The position numbers and the translations under genes are program-made. A model generated the notes under the pieces. That model did no database searches. It saw only the letters and a list, made by a program, of their open reading frames with translations, and was not told the DNA's origin. 64,000 nt of DNA from Brevundimonas lutea (GTDB taxonomy: Bacteria; Pseudomonadota; Alphaproteobacteria; Caulobacterales; Caulobacteraceae): contig NZ_QUOQ01000006.1 of the NCBI RefSeq assembly GCF_003704105.1, forward strand, positions 124,001 to 188,000, read 5' to 3'. The first letter of the stretch is position 1. Each line of letters starts with the position of its first letter. Positions 8,948 to 15,976 of the stretch are shown one piece after another.

Positions 8948-9667
8948 TCAGCCGTCCACGATCGGCGAGAAGCCGCCATAGATCATGCGTTTGCCGTCGA
9001 AGGGCATGTTGTCGGGGTCGGGCTTCATCCGCTCGTCGTCCATGATCTTGGTCCAGGCCTTGTCCCGAACGGCCTTGGACGGCCACTCGACGAAGGAATA
9101 GACGACCGCCTCGCCGTCCTCGGCCTTCACCGCGCGCCGATAGTCGGTGATCTTGCCGTCCGGCACATCGTCGCCCCAGGCCTCGACCACGCGAAGGGCG
9201 CCGTATTCGCGAAACACCGCCGATGCCTTGGACGCCATCTCGCGATAGGCCTCGCGGTTCTTCTGGGGCACCGCGACCAGATAGCCGTCGGCATAGCCGG
9301 CTCCCTCGGACGCGCCATCATCGACGATGCTGTCGAAGCCGCCGTAGATCATGCGCTTGCCATCGAACGGCATGTCCCTGCTCATCGCCTCCATGCGCGG
9401 ATCGGCCATGATCTTCTCGTTGGCGGCGGCGCGCGCGGCGCGGTCGGGGTATTCGAACCAGGAGAAGACCACCACCTCGTCGTCCCTGGCCTGGACGGCA
9501 CCCTTGAAGTCGGTGAGCTTGCCGTCCGGAACGTCGTCGCCCCAGGTCTCGACCATACGCGTCACGCCGAACTCCTTGAAGACCGGCAAGGCGTCGGTGG
9601 CGTGCTTGATATAGGCGTCCTTGTTGGCGGCGGGGACGGCGGTGACGAAGCCTTCGATGTAGGACAT
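8948..9667 (-). CDS. Tandem-duplicated DUF1428 protein
   Basis: A 239-residue protein consisting of two DUF1428 (dimeric alpha-beta barrel) copies of about 115 residues. Both copies contain EAWGDDVPDGK or ETWGDDVPDGK and end in MPFDGKRMIYGGF. The usual DUF1428 protein is a single copy of about 115-120 residues, so this is an internal duplication that may mimic the dimer in one chain. Function is unknown. I set the start at the ATG at 9667 because AAGGAGA stands 6 bases upstream; the same frame stays open past the tRNA-Leu gene but has no support there. It is divergent from a MarR gene. Confidence 0.88.
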   Translation of the reverse strand: MSYIEGFVTAVPAANKDAYIKHATDALPVFKEFGVTRMVETWGDDVPDGKLTDFKGAVQARDDEVVVFSWFEYPDRAARAAANEKIMADPRMEAMSRDMPFDGKRMIYGGFDSIVDDGASEGAGYADGYLVAVPQKNREAYREMASKASAVFREYGALRVVEAWGDDVPDGKITDYRRAVKAEDGEAVVYSFVEWPSKAVRDKAWTKIMDDERMKPDPDNMPFDGKRMIYGGFSPIVDG

Positions 9668-9752
9668 GGCGGTCTCCTTGGTTCGGTCGCCCGACGTAGA
9701 GCGTTCCTTCTGGGGGAGAGCAGGTCGTCTCCCGGATCTCAGGCTCTCGACC

Positions 9753-9781
9753 TTGACTATAAGGGTTGATATCAACATAAT
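9753..9781 (+). promoter_or_regulatory. Sigma-70 promoter of the marR gene with operator in its spacer
   Basis: TTGACT at 9753-9758 and CATAAT at 9776-9781 are separated by exactly 17 bases. The perfect 12-base palindrome GTTGATATCAAC (9765-9776) fills the second half of the spacer and touches the -10 box. Transcription should start near 9788, the first base of the marR GTG, so the mRNA is probably leaderless. The palindrome is the expected type of site for autoregulation by a MarR dimer and could also control the divergent DUF1428-VOC genes. Confidence 0.7.
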
Positions 9782-9787
9782 GGTCAT

Positions 9788-10228
9788 GTGGTCAAGACGG
9801 TTCCTTTCGAAACGACGCTGGAGGTCCGCGACACCTGCCTGTGTCTGCACGTGCAGCGAGCGGCGCGGGCGTTGGCGCGTCGCTTCGACGAAGCCCTGAA
9901 ACCCTTCGGCCTGACGAATGGCCAGTTTTCTCTGTTGATGTCGCTGAACCGGCCGGAACCGCCTCGGATGAGCGCGGTGGCCTCTCTGCTGGCCATGGAC
10001 CGCACCACTCTGACCGCGGCGCTCAAGCCGCTCGAACGCGACGGCCTGGTCCGGACCGAGACTGATCCGCGCGACCGCCGCGGGCGGCTTCTGGTTCTGA
10101 CCGAAAAGGGAGAGCGCGCCCTGGCTGCCGCCGTGCCCGTCTGGCGCCGCGAACACGCCGATCTGGACGGACTGCTCGGAGACGGCGGTTCGGAAGCGCT
10201 GAGGGTTGGTCTGGTCAGCCTTGGATAA
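9788..10228 (+). CDS. MarR family transcriptional regulator
   Basis: A 146-residue winged-helix regulator. The helix-turn-helix region is MSAVASLLAMDRTTLTAALKPLERDGLVRTETDPRDRRGRLLVLTEKG, the typical MarR recognition helix plus wing. The N-terminal half has two Cys in RDTCLCLHVQRAAR, close to where redox-sensing members of the family carry theirs, so oxidant sensing is possible but unproven. It starts with GTG at the predicted transcription start, without a leader or Shine-Dalgarno. It is divergent from the DUF1428-VOC genes, its likely targets. Confidence 0.92.
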   Translation: MVKTVPFETTLEVRDTCLCLHVQRAARALARRFDEALKPFGLTNGQFSLLMSLNRPEPPRMSAVASLLAMDRTTLTAALKPLERDGLVRTETDPRDRRGRLLVLTEKGERALAAAVPVWRREHADLDGLLGDGGSEALRVGLVSLG

Positions 10229-10233
10229 GAGGC

Positions 10234-10318
10234 TGGTGCGGGTGGTCGGGCTCGAACCGACACTCCTTGCGGAACCGGATTTTGAGTCCGGCGCGTCTAC
10301 CAATTCCACCACACCCGC
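10234..10318 (-). tRNA. tRNA-Leu (CAA)
   Basis: An 85-base class II tRNA with a long variable arm and encoded CCA (10234-10236). Acceptor arms GCGGGTG and CACCCGC pair; the anticodon loop CTCAAAA gives anticodon CAA; the T arm contains GGTTCGAGCCC. It lies tail to tail with the marR gene, six bases apart. Confidence 0.96.
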
Positions 10319-10407
10319 ACAGGCGTGAGCGATCCGCTCCTATCCCGCGACCCGGCGCAATTCAACCACGCCGCGGCGATGCTTCCCGGCGCGGAGGGAG
10401 GCTCGGG

Positions 10408-10450
10408 AAACGCAGGGTGATCGAGAGGTATCGCGACACCCCTTGCGTTT
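10408..10450 (+). other. Stem-loop before the ATP-grasp gene
   Basis: AAACGCA-GGGTG (10408-10419) can pair with CACCC and TGCGTTT (10437-10441, 10444-10450) around a 17-base loop, with a two-base bulge. It ends about 20-30 bases before the start of the ATP-grasp gene. There is no T tract, so it looks more like a leader structure than a terminator. No known riboswitch class is recognised. Confidence 0.4.
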
Positions 10451-10477
10451 CATCATGCTGTTACGCATGTGGCCATC

Positions 10478-11425
10478 ATGGCCTCCCCCGCCGCGATCGA
10501 TCTCGCCGTCGTCTATGAACACCCCACCTGGTTCGAGCCGCTGTTTCAGGCGTTGGACCGCCGGGGTGTGGCCTATCAACGCCTGCCGCTGGCCGAGCTG
10601 ACCTGGGATCCGGCCGCCTCGCCGCCGCCGGCGCCGGTGGTGCTGAGCCGAGTGGCCATGTCCAGCTTTCTGCGCGACCCCGAGCATCCGATCTTTTTCG
10701 CCCAGGCCTTGTTCGACCACTGGCAGGGTCTGGGGGCGCGGGTCATCAACGCCTCGGCGCTGTCGATCGACAGCTCCAAGGCGCGCCAGCTCAGCCTGAT
10801 CGCCCGGCTGGGGCTGCAGGGACCCGAGACGCGGGTGGTTCACCGCCAGGCCAATCTGGTGCGCGCCGCCGAGGGCTTGCGCTTTCCGGTTCTGGTCAAG
10901 GCGGACATCGGCGGCTCCGGCTCGGGCATCGTGCGCTATGACGATCTGGAGGCGATCGGCGCGGCGGCGCGGATGGGCTCGGCGCCGGTCGGGGTCAACG
11001 GCGTCAGCCTGGTCCAGGAATACGCGCCGCGACGCGACGGCGAAATCATCCGCGTCGAGACCCTGCAAGGCCGCTTCCTCTACGCCCTCAAGGTCGAGAG
11101 CCCCGGCGAGACCTTCGACCTGTGCCCCGCCGACGCCTGCCTGGCGCGGCCCGGAGCCGCCGCCCTGACGATGACGCGGTTCGAGCCGCCCGCTGACATC
11201 GTCGATCAGGTGGAGCGGCTGGTCCAGGCCGCCGAGGTGGAGATCGGCAGCGTCGAATATCTGATCGACGACCGGGACGGCTCGGCGCGCATCTACGACA
11301 TCAACGGCCTGTCCAACTTCGTGGCCGATCCGCTGAGCGTGCTGGGTTTCGACCCGCACGAGGCGCTGGTCGACTGGCTGGTGGAGGAGATCGACAGGAC
11401 CAAGAGCCAGGGAGCGGCGGCGTGA
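10478..11425 (+). CDS. ATP-grasp domain protein (RimK/glutathione synthetase-like ligase)
   Basis: A 315-residue soluble protein with the ATP-grasp layout: a less conserved N-terminal lobe, DSSKARQLSLIARLGLQGPETRVV entering the central domain, FPVLVKADIGGSGSGIVRYDD as the nucleotide-binding loop with its Lys, and VEYLIDDRDGSARIYDINGLSNF with the Mg-binding DxN. Such enzymes join a carboxylate to an amine using ATP; the substrates here are unknown. Its TGA overlaps the GTG of the following monooxygenase gene, implying translational coupling. The start is either this ATG or a GTG nine bases upstream; neither has a Shine-Dalgarno. Confidence 0.85.
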   Translation: MASPAAIDLAVVYEHPTWFEPLFQALDRRGVAYQRLPLAELTWDPAASPPPAPVVLSRVAMSSFLRDPEHPIFFAQALFDHWQGLGARVINASALSIDSSKARQLSLIARLGLQGPETRVVHRQANLVRAAEGLRFPVLVKADIGGSGSGIVRYDDLEAIGAAARMGSAPVGVNGVSLVQEYAPRRDGEIIRVETLQGRFLYALKVESPGETFDLCPADACLARPGAAALTMTRFEPPADIVDQVERLVQAAEVEIGSVEYLIDDRDGSARIYDINGLSNFVADPLSVLGFDPHEALVDWLVEEIDRTKSQGAAA

Positions 11426-12462
11426 GATATGGATATTGGGCTCCGGTGTTCGGCGGCTGGCTGCGCAATGTCGACGACGAGCGCGAGGCTTCGTGGGAGA
11501 ACCTGTCGCGGCTGGTGCGGCGCTCCGAGGAGATCGGCTGGGACCTGACCCTGGTCGCCGAGCTCAATCTGAACGACATCAAGGGCGTGGAGGCCCCGGC
11601 GCTGGACGCCTGGTCCAGCGCCGGGGCCCTGGCGGCGGTAACCCGCACAATCGAGCTGATGGTGGCGGTGCGGCCGAACTTTCACCAGCCGGCCCTGTTC
11701 GCCAAACAGTCGGCCAATATCGACCGCATCTCCGGCGGTCGTCTCGCCCTGAACGTCGTCTCGTCGTGGTGGGCCAAGGAAGCCGAGAGCTATGGCCTGC
11801 AGTTCGACCAGCACGACGATCGCTACGCCCGAACCACGGAATGGCTGCAGGTTCTGGACAGCCTGTGGACGCGCCCGCGCACCGATTTCGAGGGGCGCTA
11901 CTATACGCTGAAGGACGCCATCGTGGAGCCCAAGCCGCTGTCGTCGGCGGGCCGCCCTCGGCCGGTCATCTATGCCGGCGGCGAGTCCGAGGCGGCCAAG
12001 ACCCTGATCGCGCGATACTGCGACGCCTATGTCATGCACGGCGACACGCCGGAGGTGATCGCCCCAAAGATCGCCGACATGAAGGCCCGCCGCGAGTCCT
12101 TCGGCCTGCCGCCGATGCAGTTCGGCATGGCCGGCTACGCCATCGTGCGCGACGCCACCGCCGAAGCCGAGCGCGAGCTGGAGCGGATCACCACCATCCC
12201 CGGCCTGGCCGAGGGGACGCCGCCGCCGGGCTTCGCCAATTTCGACCAGTGGCTGTCGGGGACCGAGCTGGAGCGTGAACTGAAGGTTCGGGAATACTCC
12301 GTCTCCAACCGGGGCCTGCGCCCCGGCTTCGTGGGGACGCCCGAGGCGATCCGCGAACGAATCCAGGAATTCGAGGCGGTCGGCCTCGACCTACTCCTGC
12401 TGCAGATGTCGCCGCAGGAGGAGGAGATGGAGCGGTTCGCCGCGCAGATAATCCGCAGATAA
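11422..12462 (+). CDS. LLM-class flavin-dependent monooxygenase (SsuD/SfnG-like)
   Basis: A 346-residue luciferase-like TIM-barrel protein. It has RRSEEIGWDLTLVAELN, the loop KQSANIDRISGGRLALNVVSSWW, HDDRYARTTEWLQVLDSLW with FEGRYYTLKDAIVEPKPL, and YAGGESEAAKTL, all close to alkanesulfonate or dimethylsulfone monooxygenases. It would oxidise a C-S or related bond with reduced FMN supplied by a separate reductase. No ssuE-like reductase or sulfonate transporter is nearby, so sulfonate use is not supported by context. It starts with GTG inside a GTGA overlap with the ATP-grasp gene. Confidence 0.88.
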   Translation: MRYGYWAPVFGGWLRNVDDEREASWENLSRLVRRSEEIGWDLTLVAELNLNDIKGVEAPALDAWSSAGALAAVTRTIELMVAVRPNFHQPALFAKQSANIDRISGGRLALNVVSSWWAKEAESYGLQFDQHDDRYARTTEWLQVLDSLWTRPRTDFEGRYYTLKDAIVEPKPLSSAGRPRPVIYAGGESEAAKTLIARYCDAYVMHGDTPEVIAPKIADMKARRESFGLPPMQFGMAGYAIVRDATAEAERELERITTIPGLAEGTPPPGFANFDQWLSGTELERELKVREYSVSNRGLRPGFVGTPEAIRERIQEFEAVGLDLLLLQMSPQEEEMERFAAQIIRR

Positions 12463-12469
12463 GCGTGCG

Positions 12470-13276
12470 CTAGTTTCGACCCGGGATACGCGTCGGCAAA
12501 TCCGATCGCGGCGTGAAATTGGTGGAAAATCGTGTGAGAAACGCGATGCGACGTCCGCCGATATCGGCATCGCCGCCGTCGACGGCCTCAACGCGCCCCG
12601 TCCGATGCGCACCACGAGCGGACGCTCGGCCAAAGCCGCTGGCGGCCGGGAATTCGCTTTCAATGGAACAGTCTTCCAGTCGACCGTCCGAGCGGGTGGT
12701 GCAGATGAGGGCGGCGATGCCGCCCTCATAACGGCTCTGACCCGGAAAATTGATCTCAGGTGGGTTGAGCCAGTTCAAACCCGCCATGCTGACGCCGCTG
12801 GGAGAGCGATCGGACCCTTGGTCCAGGCTTTGACCGCAAGCTTGAAACACTTGCGCGATGGCTGCTTCCGACCGAGGCAAATCGACCGCATAGCGAACTG
12901 AGGTGCTGCCGTCAGGCACGGAGATGCGAAGTTGCCCGCCCCTGGCCAAGTCCGTGGCATAGCCGCGCGGCCACACCGCGAAGAGGGTGCCGCTATCGCG
13001 TGCCGATACCCACATCCCTTCCTGCTCAGGTCCGTCGCCGATCGCGACCCGAATGGGACGCTCGCCCGACCCGGCGGGCATGCCGCTCAACAGCACGCTC
13101 AAGCTGTCGCCCATGCAACGCACCGCCACGCCCATGGTATCGAAAGTGACGGCCGCGATCGTGGCGTCCTGATCCGGAGCCCGACCGAAGTCCCAGTCGT
13201 CTGCATCTTGGGCGGCGAGCGGGCCGCTTGTCATCAGTGTCGCGGACAACAGGACGGTAAGGAACGTTTTCGACAT
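12470..13276 (-). CDS. Secreted protein with TonB-like C-terminal domain (paralogue 1)
   Basis: A 268-residue protein with a clear signal peptide (MSKTFLTVLLSATLMTSGPLAAQ). The C-terminal portion, INFPGQSRYEGGIAALICTTRSDGRLEDCSIESEFP, follows the TonB C-terminal domain pattern, but there is no membrane anchor or proline-rich spacer. Four Cys are shared with the downstream paralogue (in RCMGDS, QACGQS, LICTT, LEDCS), suggesting two disulfides in the periplasm. I chose ATG 13276 because GAGG stands 6 bases upstream; an ATG at 13282 is also possible. Function is unknown. It converges with the monooxygenase gene, 7 bases apart, with no terminator visible. Confidence 0.8.
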   Translation of the reverse strand: MSKTFLTVLLSATLMTSGPLAAQDADDWDFGRAPDQDATIAAVTFDTMGVAVRCMGDSLSVLLSGMPAGSGERPIRVAIGDGPEQEGMWVSARDSGTLFAVWPRGYATDLARGGQLRISVPDGSTSVRYAVDLPRSEAAIAQVFQACGQSLDQGSDRSPSGVSMAGLNWLNPPEINFPGQSRYEGGIAALICTTRSDGRLEDCSIESEFPAASGFGRASARGAHRTGRVEAVDGGDADIGGRRIAFLTRFSTNFTPRSDLPTRIPGRN

Positions 13277-13462
13277 GCGCATCCTCGGGTTGCTCGAAGG
13301 GAGACCTATCAGCAATGGAGTTGCGTCGCGAGTCCGAGGTGGGGCGGTGCGGACGCGGTTCATGCCGTGCGCGATGCGCCCGGGCTCACTTCAGGTGCAA
13401 AGCACCGCGAACACGCCAGCAGGGCATCGGCGCGAAAGGGCGATTTGTTGGGCGCCAGCTCG

Positions 13463-14248
13463 CTAATCAACCCTGAAGCCGGTCGAAAAGATCATCATGC
13501 GCGGTGAGGCATCGGGCGATGTGGCGACACGAGCGCGACGCGCGGCGCGCAGCGACTCCGCGCCAAATCCGACCCCTGGTGGAAATTCGCTCTCAACAAC
13601 GCAGTCACGAAGGCGCCCATCAGGCATAGCAAGGCAACTGAGCGTAACGGCCCCTTGGGCCGCGCCCGCTCGGAGGGCAGGCTCCGGATAATTGAGGCGC
13701 GGCGTCACCCTCCAAACGGGAGGCGATCGGTCGCTGGCCGAGTCGTCAACCAACGCATCGCGCGGATCGATTGCGGGTTTGCCGCAGGCCAACAAGGCGC
13801 GATCCACGGCCTCGGGCGAAGCGGACAGAGGCAGCAAGTAGCGACGTGCGGGTGCGCCGTCCGTCGCGGGCACGATGATGGTCAGTTCGCCACCTTCGCG
13901 CAGTCTGCGAGCCAGTCTGGCTGGTGTCCTAGAAAAAGCTGCCTTGCCGTCGGCACTGGTGTGCCAGAGTTCAAAACCTTCCTCCGCGCCATCGAGTTCG
14001 ACACGCAGAGATCGGAGCCCGTTCTCACCGCGATCTTCCGGCAAGCCGTTGAGCGTCAGGTCGAAGACGCCGGCGCTGCATCGCGCCAGCACAGCGAGAT
14101 CATTGTCGAACACGACGACGGCTGCGGTGTCCCCGTGCTGCTGGATCAGATCCCAGTCTACTGGATCTACAGTCTCCGCAGGCTGAGCTGTCGCATGCGA
14201 GCAGCAAGCGAGGACGCCGATCCACACCGAGGCGCCGGCTCCCTTCAT
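13463..14248 (-). CDS. Secreted protein with TonB-like C-terminal domain (paralogue 2)
   Basis: A 261-residue protein with signal peptide MKGAGASVWIGVLACCSHATAQ. Its domain LNYPEPALRAGAAQGAVTLSCLAMPDGRLRDCVVESEFP matches the TonB C-terminal fold closely (YP..A...G.V.L...V..DG) and aligns with the neighbouring paralogue throughout, including four Cys. GGAAAG six bases upstream supports ATG 14248 over the longer ATG at 14293. It precedes paralogue 1 by about 185 bases on the same strand. A role as periplasmic partner of a receptor or envelope complex is a guess. Confidence 0.8.
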   Translation of the reverse strand: MKGAGASVWIGVLACCSHATAQPAETVDPVDWDLIQQHGDTAAVVVFDNDLAVLARCSAGVFDLTLNGLPEDRGENGLRSLRVELDGAEEGFELWHTSADGKAAFSRTPARLARRLREGGELTIIVPATDGAPARRYLLPLSASPEAVDRALLACGKPAIDPRDALVDDSASDRSPPVWRVTPRLNYPEPALRAGAAQGAVTLSCLAMPDGRLRDCVVESEFPPGVGFGAESLRAARRARVATSPDASPRMMIFSTGFRVD

Positions 14249-14308
14249 CGACAACTTTCCAATGACGTCTTCGCGTCTGAATCCATTGAGCATGGCCCGA
14301 ACACGCTA

Positions 14309-14848
14309 TCATGAGTCTTGGGACTGGTGACGCTCCGCCAGATCGCGCGCATGCCGCCGCCAGTTCTCGACGTAGTGCAGGGCCGAGGCGCCGATGTGGG
14401 CGATCTGCTCGGGCGTCAGTTCGCGGACCACCCGGCCGGGCTGGCCCATGACCAGACTTCCATCGGGGATCACCTTGCCCTCGGGGATCAGCGCGCCGGC
14501 GCCGATCAGGCAGTTGCGACCTATCATCGCCCGGCCCAGCACGATGGCGCCGATGCCGATCAGACTGTTCTCCCCAATGGTGCAGCCGTGCAGCATGGCC
14601 TGATGGCCGACGGTGACGTTATCGCCCACGATCAGCGGCTCGCCCAGATCGGTGTGACAGACCGCGCCGTCCTGGATGTTGGTGTTGCGGCCGATCACGA
14701 TCGGATCGTTGTCGCCGCGCAGCACCGCGCCGTACCAGACGCTGGCCCCGGCCTTGAGCGTCACGTCGCCCAGGACCACGGCGCCCGGTGCAGCCCAGCT
14801 GTCGGCATCAAGGGCAGGGCGCTTCTCGGCGAGATCATAGACGGCCAT
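14309..14848 (-). CDS. Gamma carbonic anhydrase family protein
   Basis: A 179-residue left-handed beta-helix protein with hexapeptide repeats such as [23 protein letters not shown] and [16 protein letters not shown]. Three His at the zinc-binding positions are present: His65 in VCHTDLG, and His82 and His87 in [10 protein letters not shown]. The family (YrdA/CaiE/Cam-like) forms trimers with metal at subunit interfaces. Whether this member hydrates CO2 is not decidable; many bacterial relatives lack measurable activity. It is cytoplasmic. Confidence 0.92.
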   Translation of the reverse strand: MAVYDLAEKRPALDADSWAAPGAVVLGDVTLKAGASVWYGAVLRGDNDPIVIGRNTNIQDGAVCHTDLGEPLIVGDNVTVGHQAMLHGCTIGENSLIGIGAIVLGRAMIGRNCLIGAGALIPEGKVIPDGSLVMGQPGRVVRELTPEQIAHIGASALHYVENWRRHARDLAERHQSQDS

Positions 14849-15145
14849 GACGACGTCTCCGTGATGAGGGCTTTAAGCGATCGTAAACCACGATAGTCTC
14901 GAATGGTCGGGCGATTCGGGGTCTCGGCCACGACCGCATCTTCCGCCGGATCGACCGGTCCGGTGACGCTCAAGCGAGGGGGCTTCCTTGCTGCGTTCGG
15001 CGTATCGGCGGATCAATCCGCCGCCAGGGTCACCGCCCACCGCGTCCGAGGCCGCACGCGCCGTCTCGTCCTCCTCCCCCACCGCCGTCGTTCGAGGCGA
15101 GTCCCCGTCGGGCTCGCCTTTTTTCATGCCCGAAAGGCTGATTCC
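14849..15145. other. 297-base non-coding gap with terminator-like end
   Basis: The region lies between divergent gamma-carbonic-anhydrase and phoH genes. The phoH frame stays open through it from 14903, but the composition and lack of a ribosome binding site make coding unlikely. It ends in a strong hairpin plus T-run 20 bases before phoH. A short RNA or an attenuated phoH leader is therefore possible. I recognise no known RNA family. Confidence 0.5.
15095..15124 (+). terminator. Intrinsic-terminator-like hairpin just upstream of phoH
   Basis: AGGCGAG (15095-15101) pairs with CTCGCCT (15113-15119) around an 11-base loop and is followed by TTTTTT. It is a textbook Rho-independent terminator on the plus strand, yet it ends only 21 bases before the phoH ATG and 7 bases before its GAAAGG ribosome binding site. 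It therefore sits inside the likely phoH leader. Confidence 0.75.
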
Positions 15146-15913
15146 ATGACCAAGCGAGCCGCCGTGAAACGTCAGATGCGCGAAGGCGTCTTCGACACTC
15201 ACCAGTTTTCTGACGACGCCAAGGTACGGCGGCTTCCGGTCGATCGCGGCGGCTGGTCGCCCCATCCGTCCAACGATGACCGGGATCAGGCCTATCTCAA
15301 GACGCTGAAGCCCAAGTCGGAGGGTCAGGCCGAGCTGATGCAGGCGATCGACACGCATAACATGGTCCTGGCCCTCGGGCCGGCCGGCACCGGCAAGACC
15401 TATCTGGCCGTCGCCAAGGCGGTCGAGGCGCTGGAGGCCGGCAAGATCGGCCGCATCGTGCTGAGCCGTCCGGCGGTCGAGGCCGGCGAATCCATCGGCT
15501 ATCTGCCCGGCGACATGGAAGACAAGCTGGCGCCCTATCTGCGCCCGCTCTACGACGCCCTGTCGGACCGGCTGTCGATGAAGCGGGTCAAGGCGCTGAT
15601 GGCCGAGGGGCTGATCGAGATCGCTCCGGTCGGCTACATGCGCGGGCGCACCCTGAACAACGCCTTCATCGTGGTCGACGAGGCCCAGAACTGCACCTAT
15701 GTCCAGCTCAAGATGCTGCTGACCCGGCTGGGCTGGCACTCGACCATGGTGGTCACGGGCGACCCGCAGCAGTCCGATCTTCTGCCGGGCATCTCGGGCC
15801 TGTCGGACATCGCCGAGCGACTGGAGCAGGTGCCGGACATCTCGGTGATCCGTCTGGCGGAGCGCGATATCGTCCGGCACCCGCTGGTCGCCTCGATGAT
15901 CGGGGTGCTCTGA
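15146..15913 (+). CDS. phoH: PhoH family P-loop ATPase
   Basis: A 255-residue ATPase with Walker A LALGPAGTGKTYLAVA (about 77-90), Walker B FIVVDEAQNC (Asp178, Glu179) and the arginine/sensor segment VVTGDPQQSDLL. PhoH proteins are linked to RNA metabolism and, in some bacteria, phosphate starvation. This is the short form without the extra N-terminal region of about 80-100 residues found in YbeZ-type PhoH, and no ybeY or miaB is adjacent. GAAAGG eight bases upstream supports ATG 15146. Confidence 0.9.
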   Translation: MTKRAAVKRQMREGVFDTHQFSDDAKVRRLPVDRGGWSPHPSNDDRDQAYLKTLKPKSEGQAELMQAIDTHNMVLALGPAGTGKTYLAVAKAVEALEAGKIGRIVLSRPAVEAGESIGYLPGDMEDKLAPYLRPLYDALSDRLSMKRVKALMAEGLIEIAPVGYMRGRTLNNAFIVVDEAQNCTYVQLKMLLTRLGWHSTMVVTGDPQQSDLLPGISGLSDIAERLEQVPDISVIRLAERDIVRHPLVASMIGVL

Positions 15914-15938
15914 CGCACACCCCGCGATCGAACTGAGA

Positions 15939-15965
15939 GGGCCGGCTCCGCAGAGCCGGCCCTTT
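15939..15965. terminator. Terminator between phoH and the antiporter gene
   Basis: GGGCCGGCTC (15939-15948) and GAGCCGGCCC (15953-15962) form a perfect 10-base-pair stem with a CGCA tetraloop followed by TTT. It lies between convergent genes and probably serves mainly phoH. Confidence 0.8.
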
Positions 15966-15976
15966 GCCTTCTGGAT

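Noticed and set aside
9668..10312. Open frame extending the DUF1428 protein upstream to 454 residues
   Set aside because: It would read through the marR promoter, the marR gene in antisense and the tRNA-Leu gene; the AAGGAGA site before ATG 9667 marks the real start.
12540..12620. Frameshift in the C-terminal part of secreted paralogue 1
   Set aside because: The segment after GFG aligns loosely with paralogue 2, but both reach matching C-terminal strands in the same frame, so divergence explains it.
14903..15145. In-frame extension of phoH by 81 residues
   Set aside because: No ribosome binding site or family similarity; the frame contains the terminator-like hairpin, and GAAAGG before ATG 15146 fixes the shorter start.
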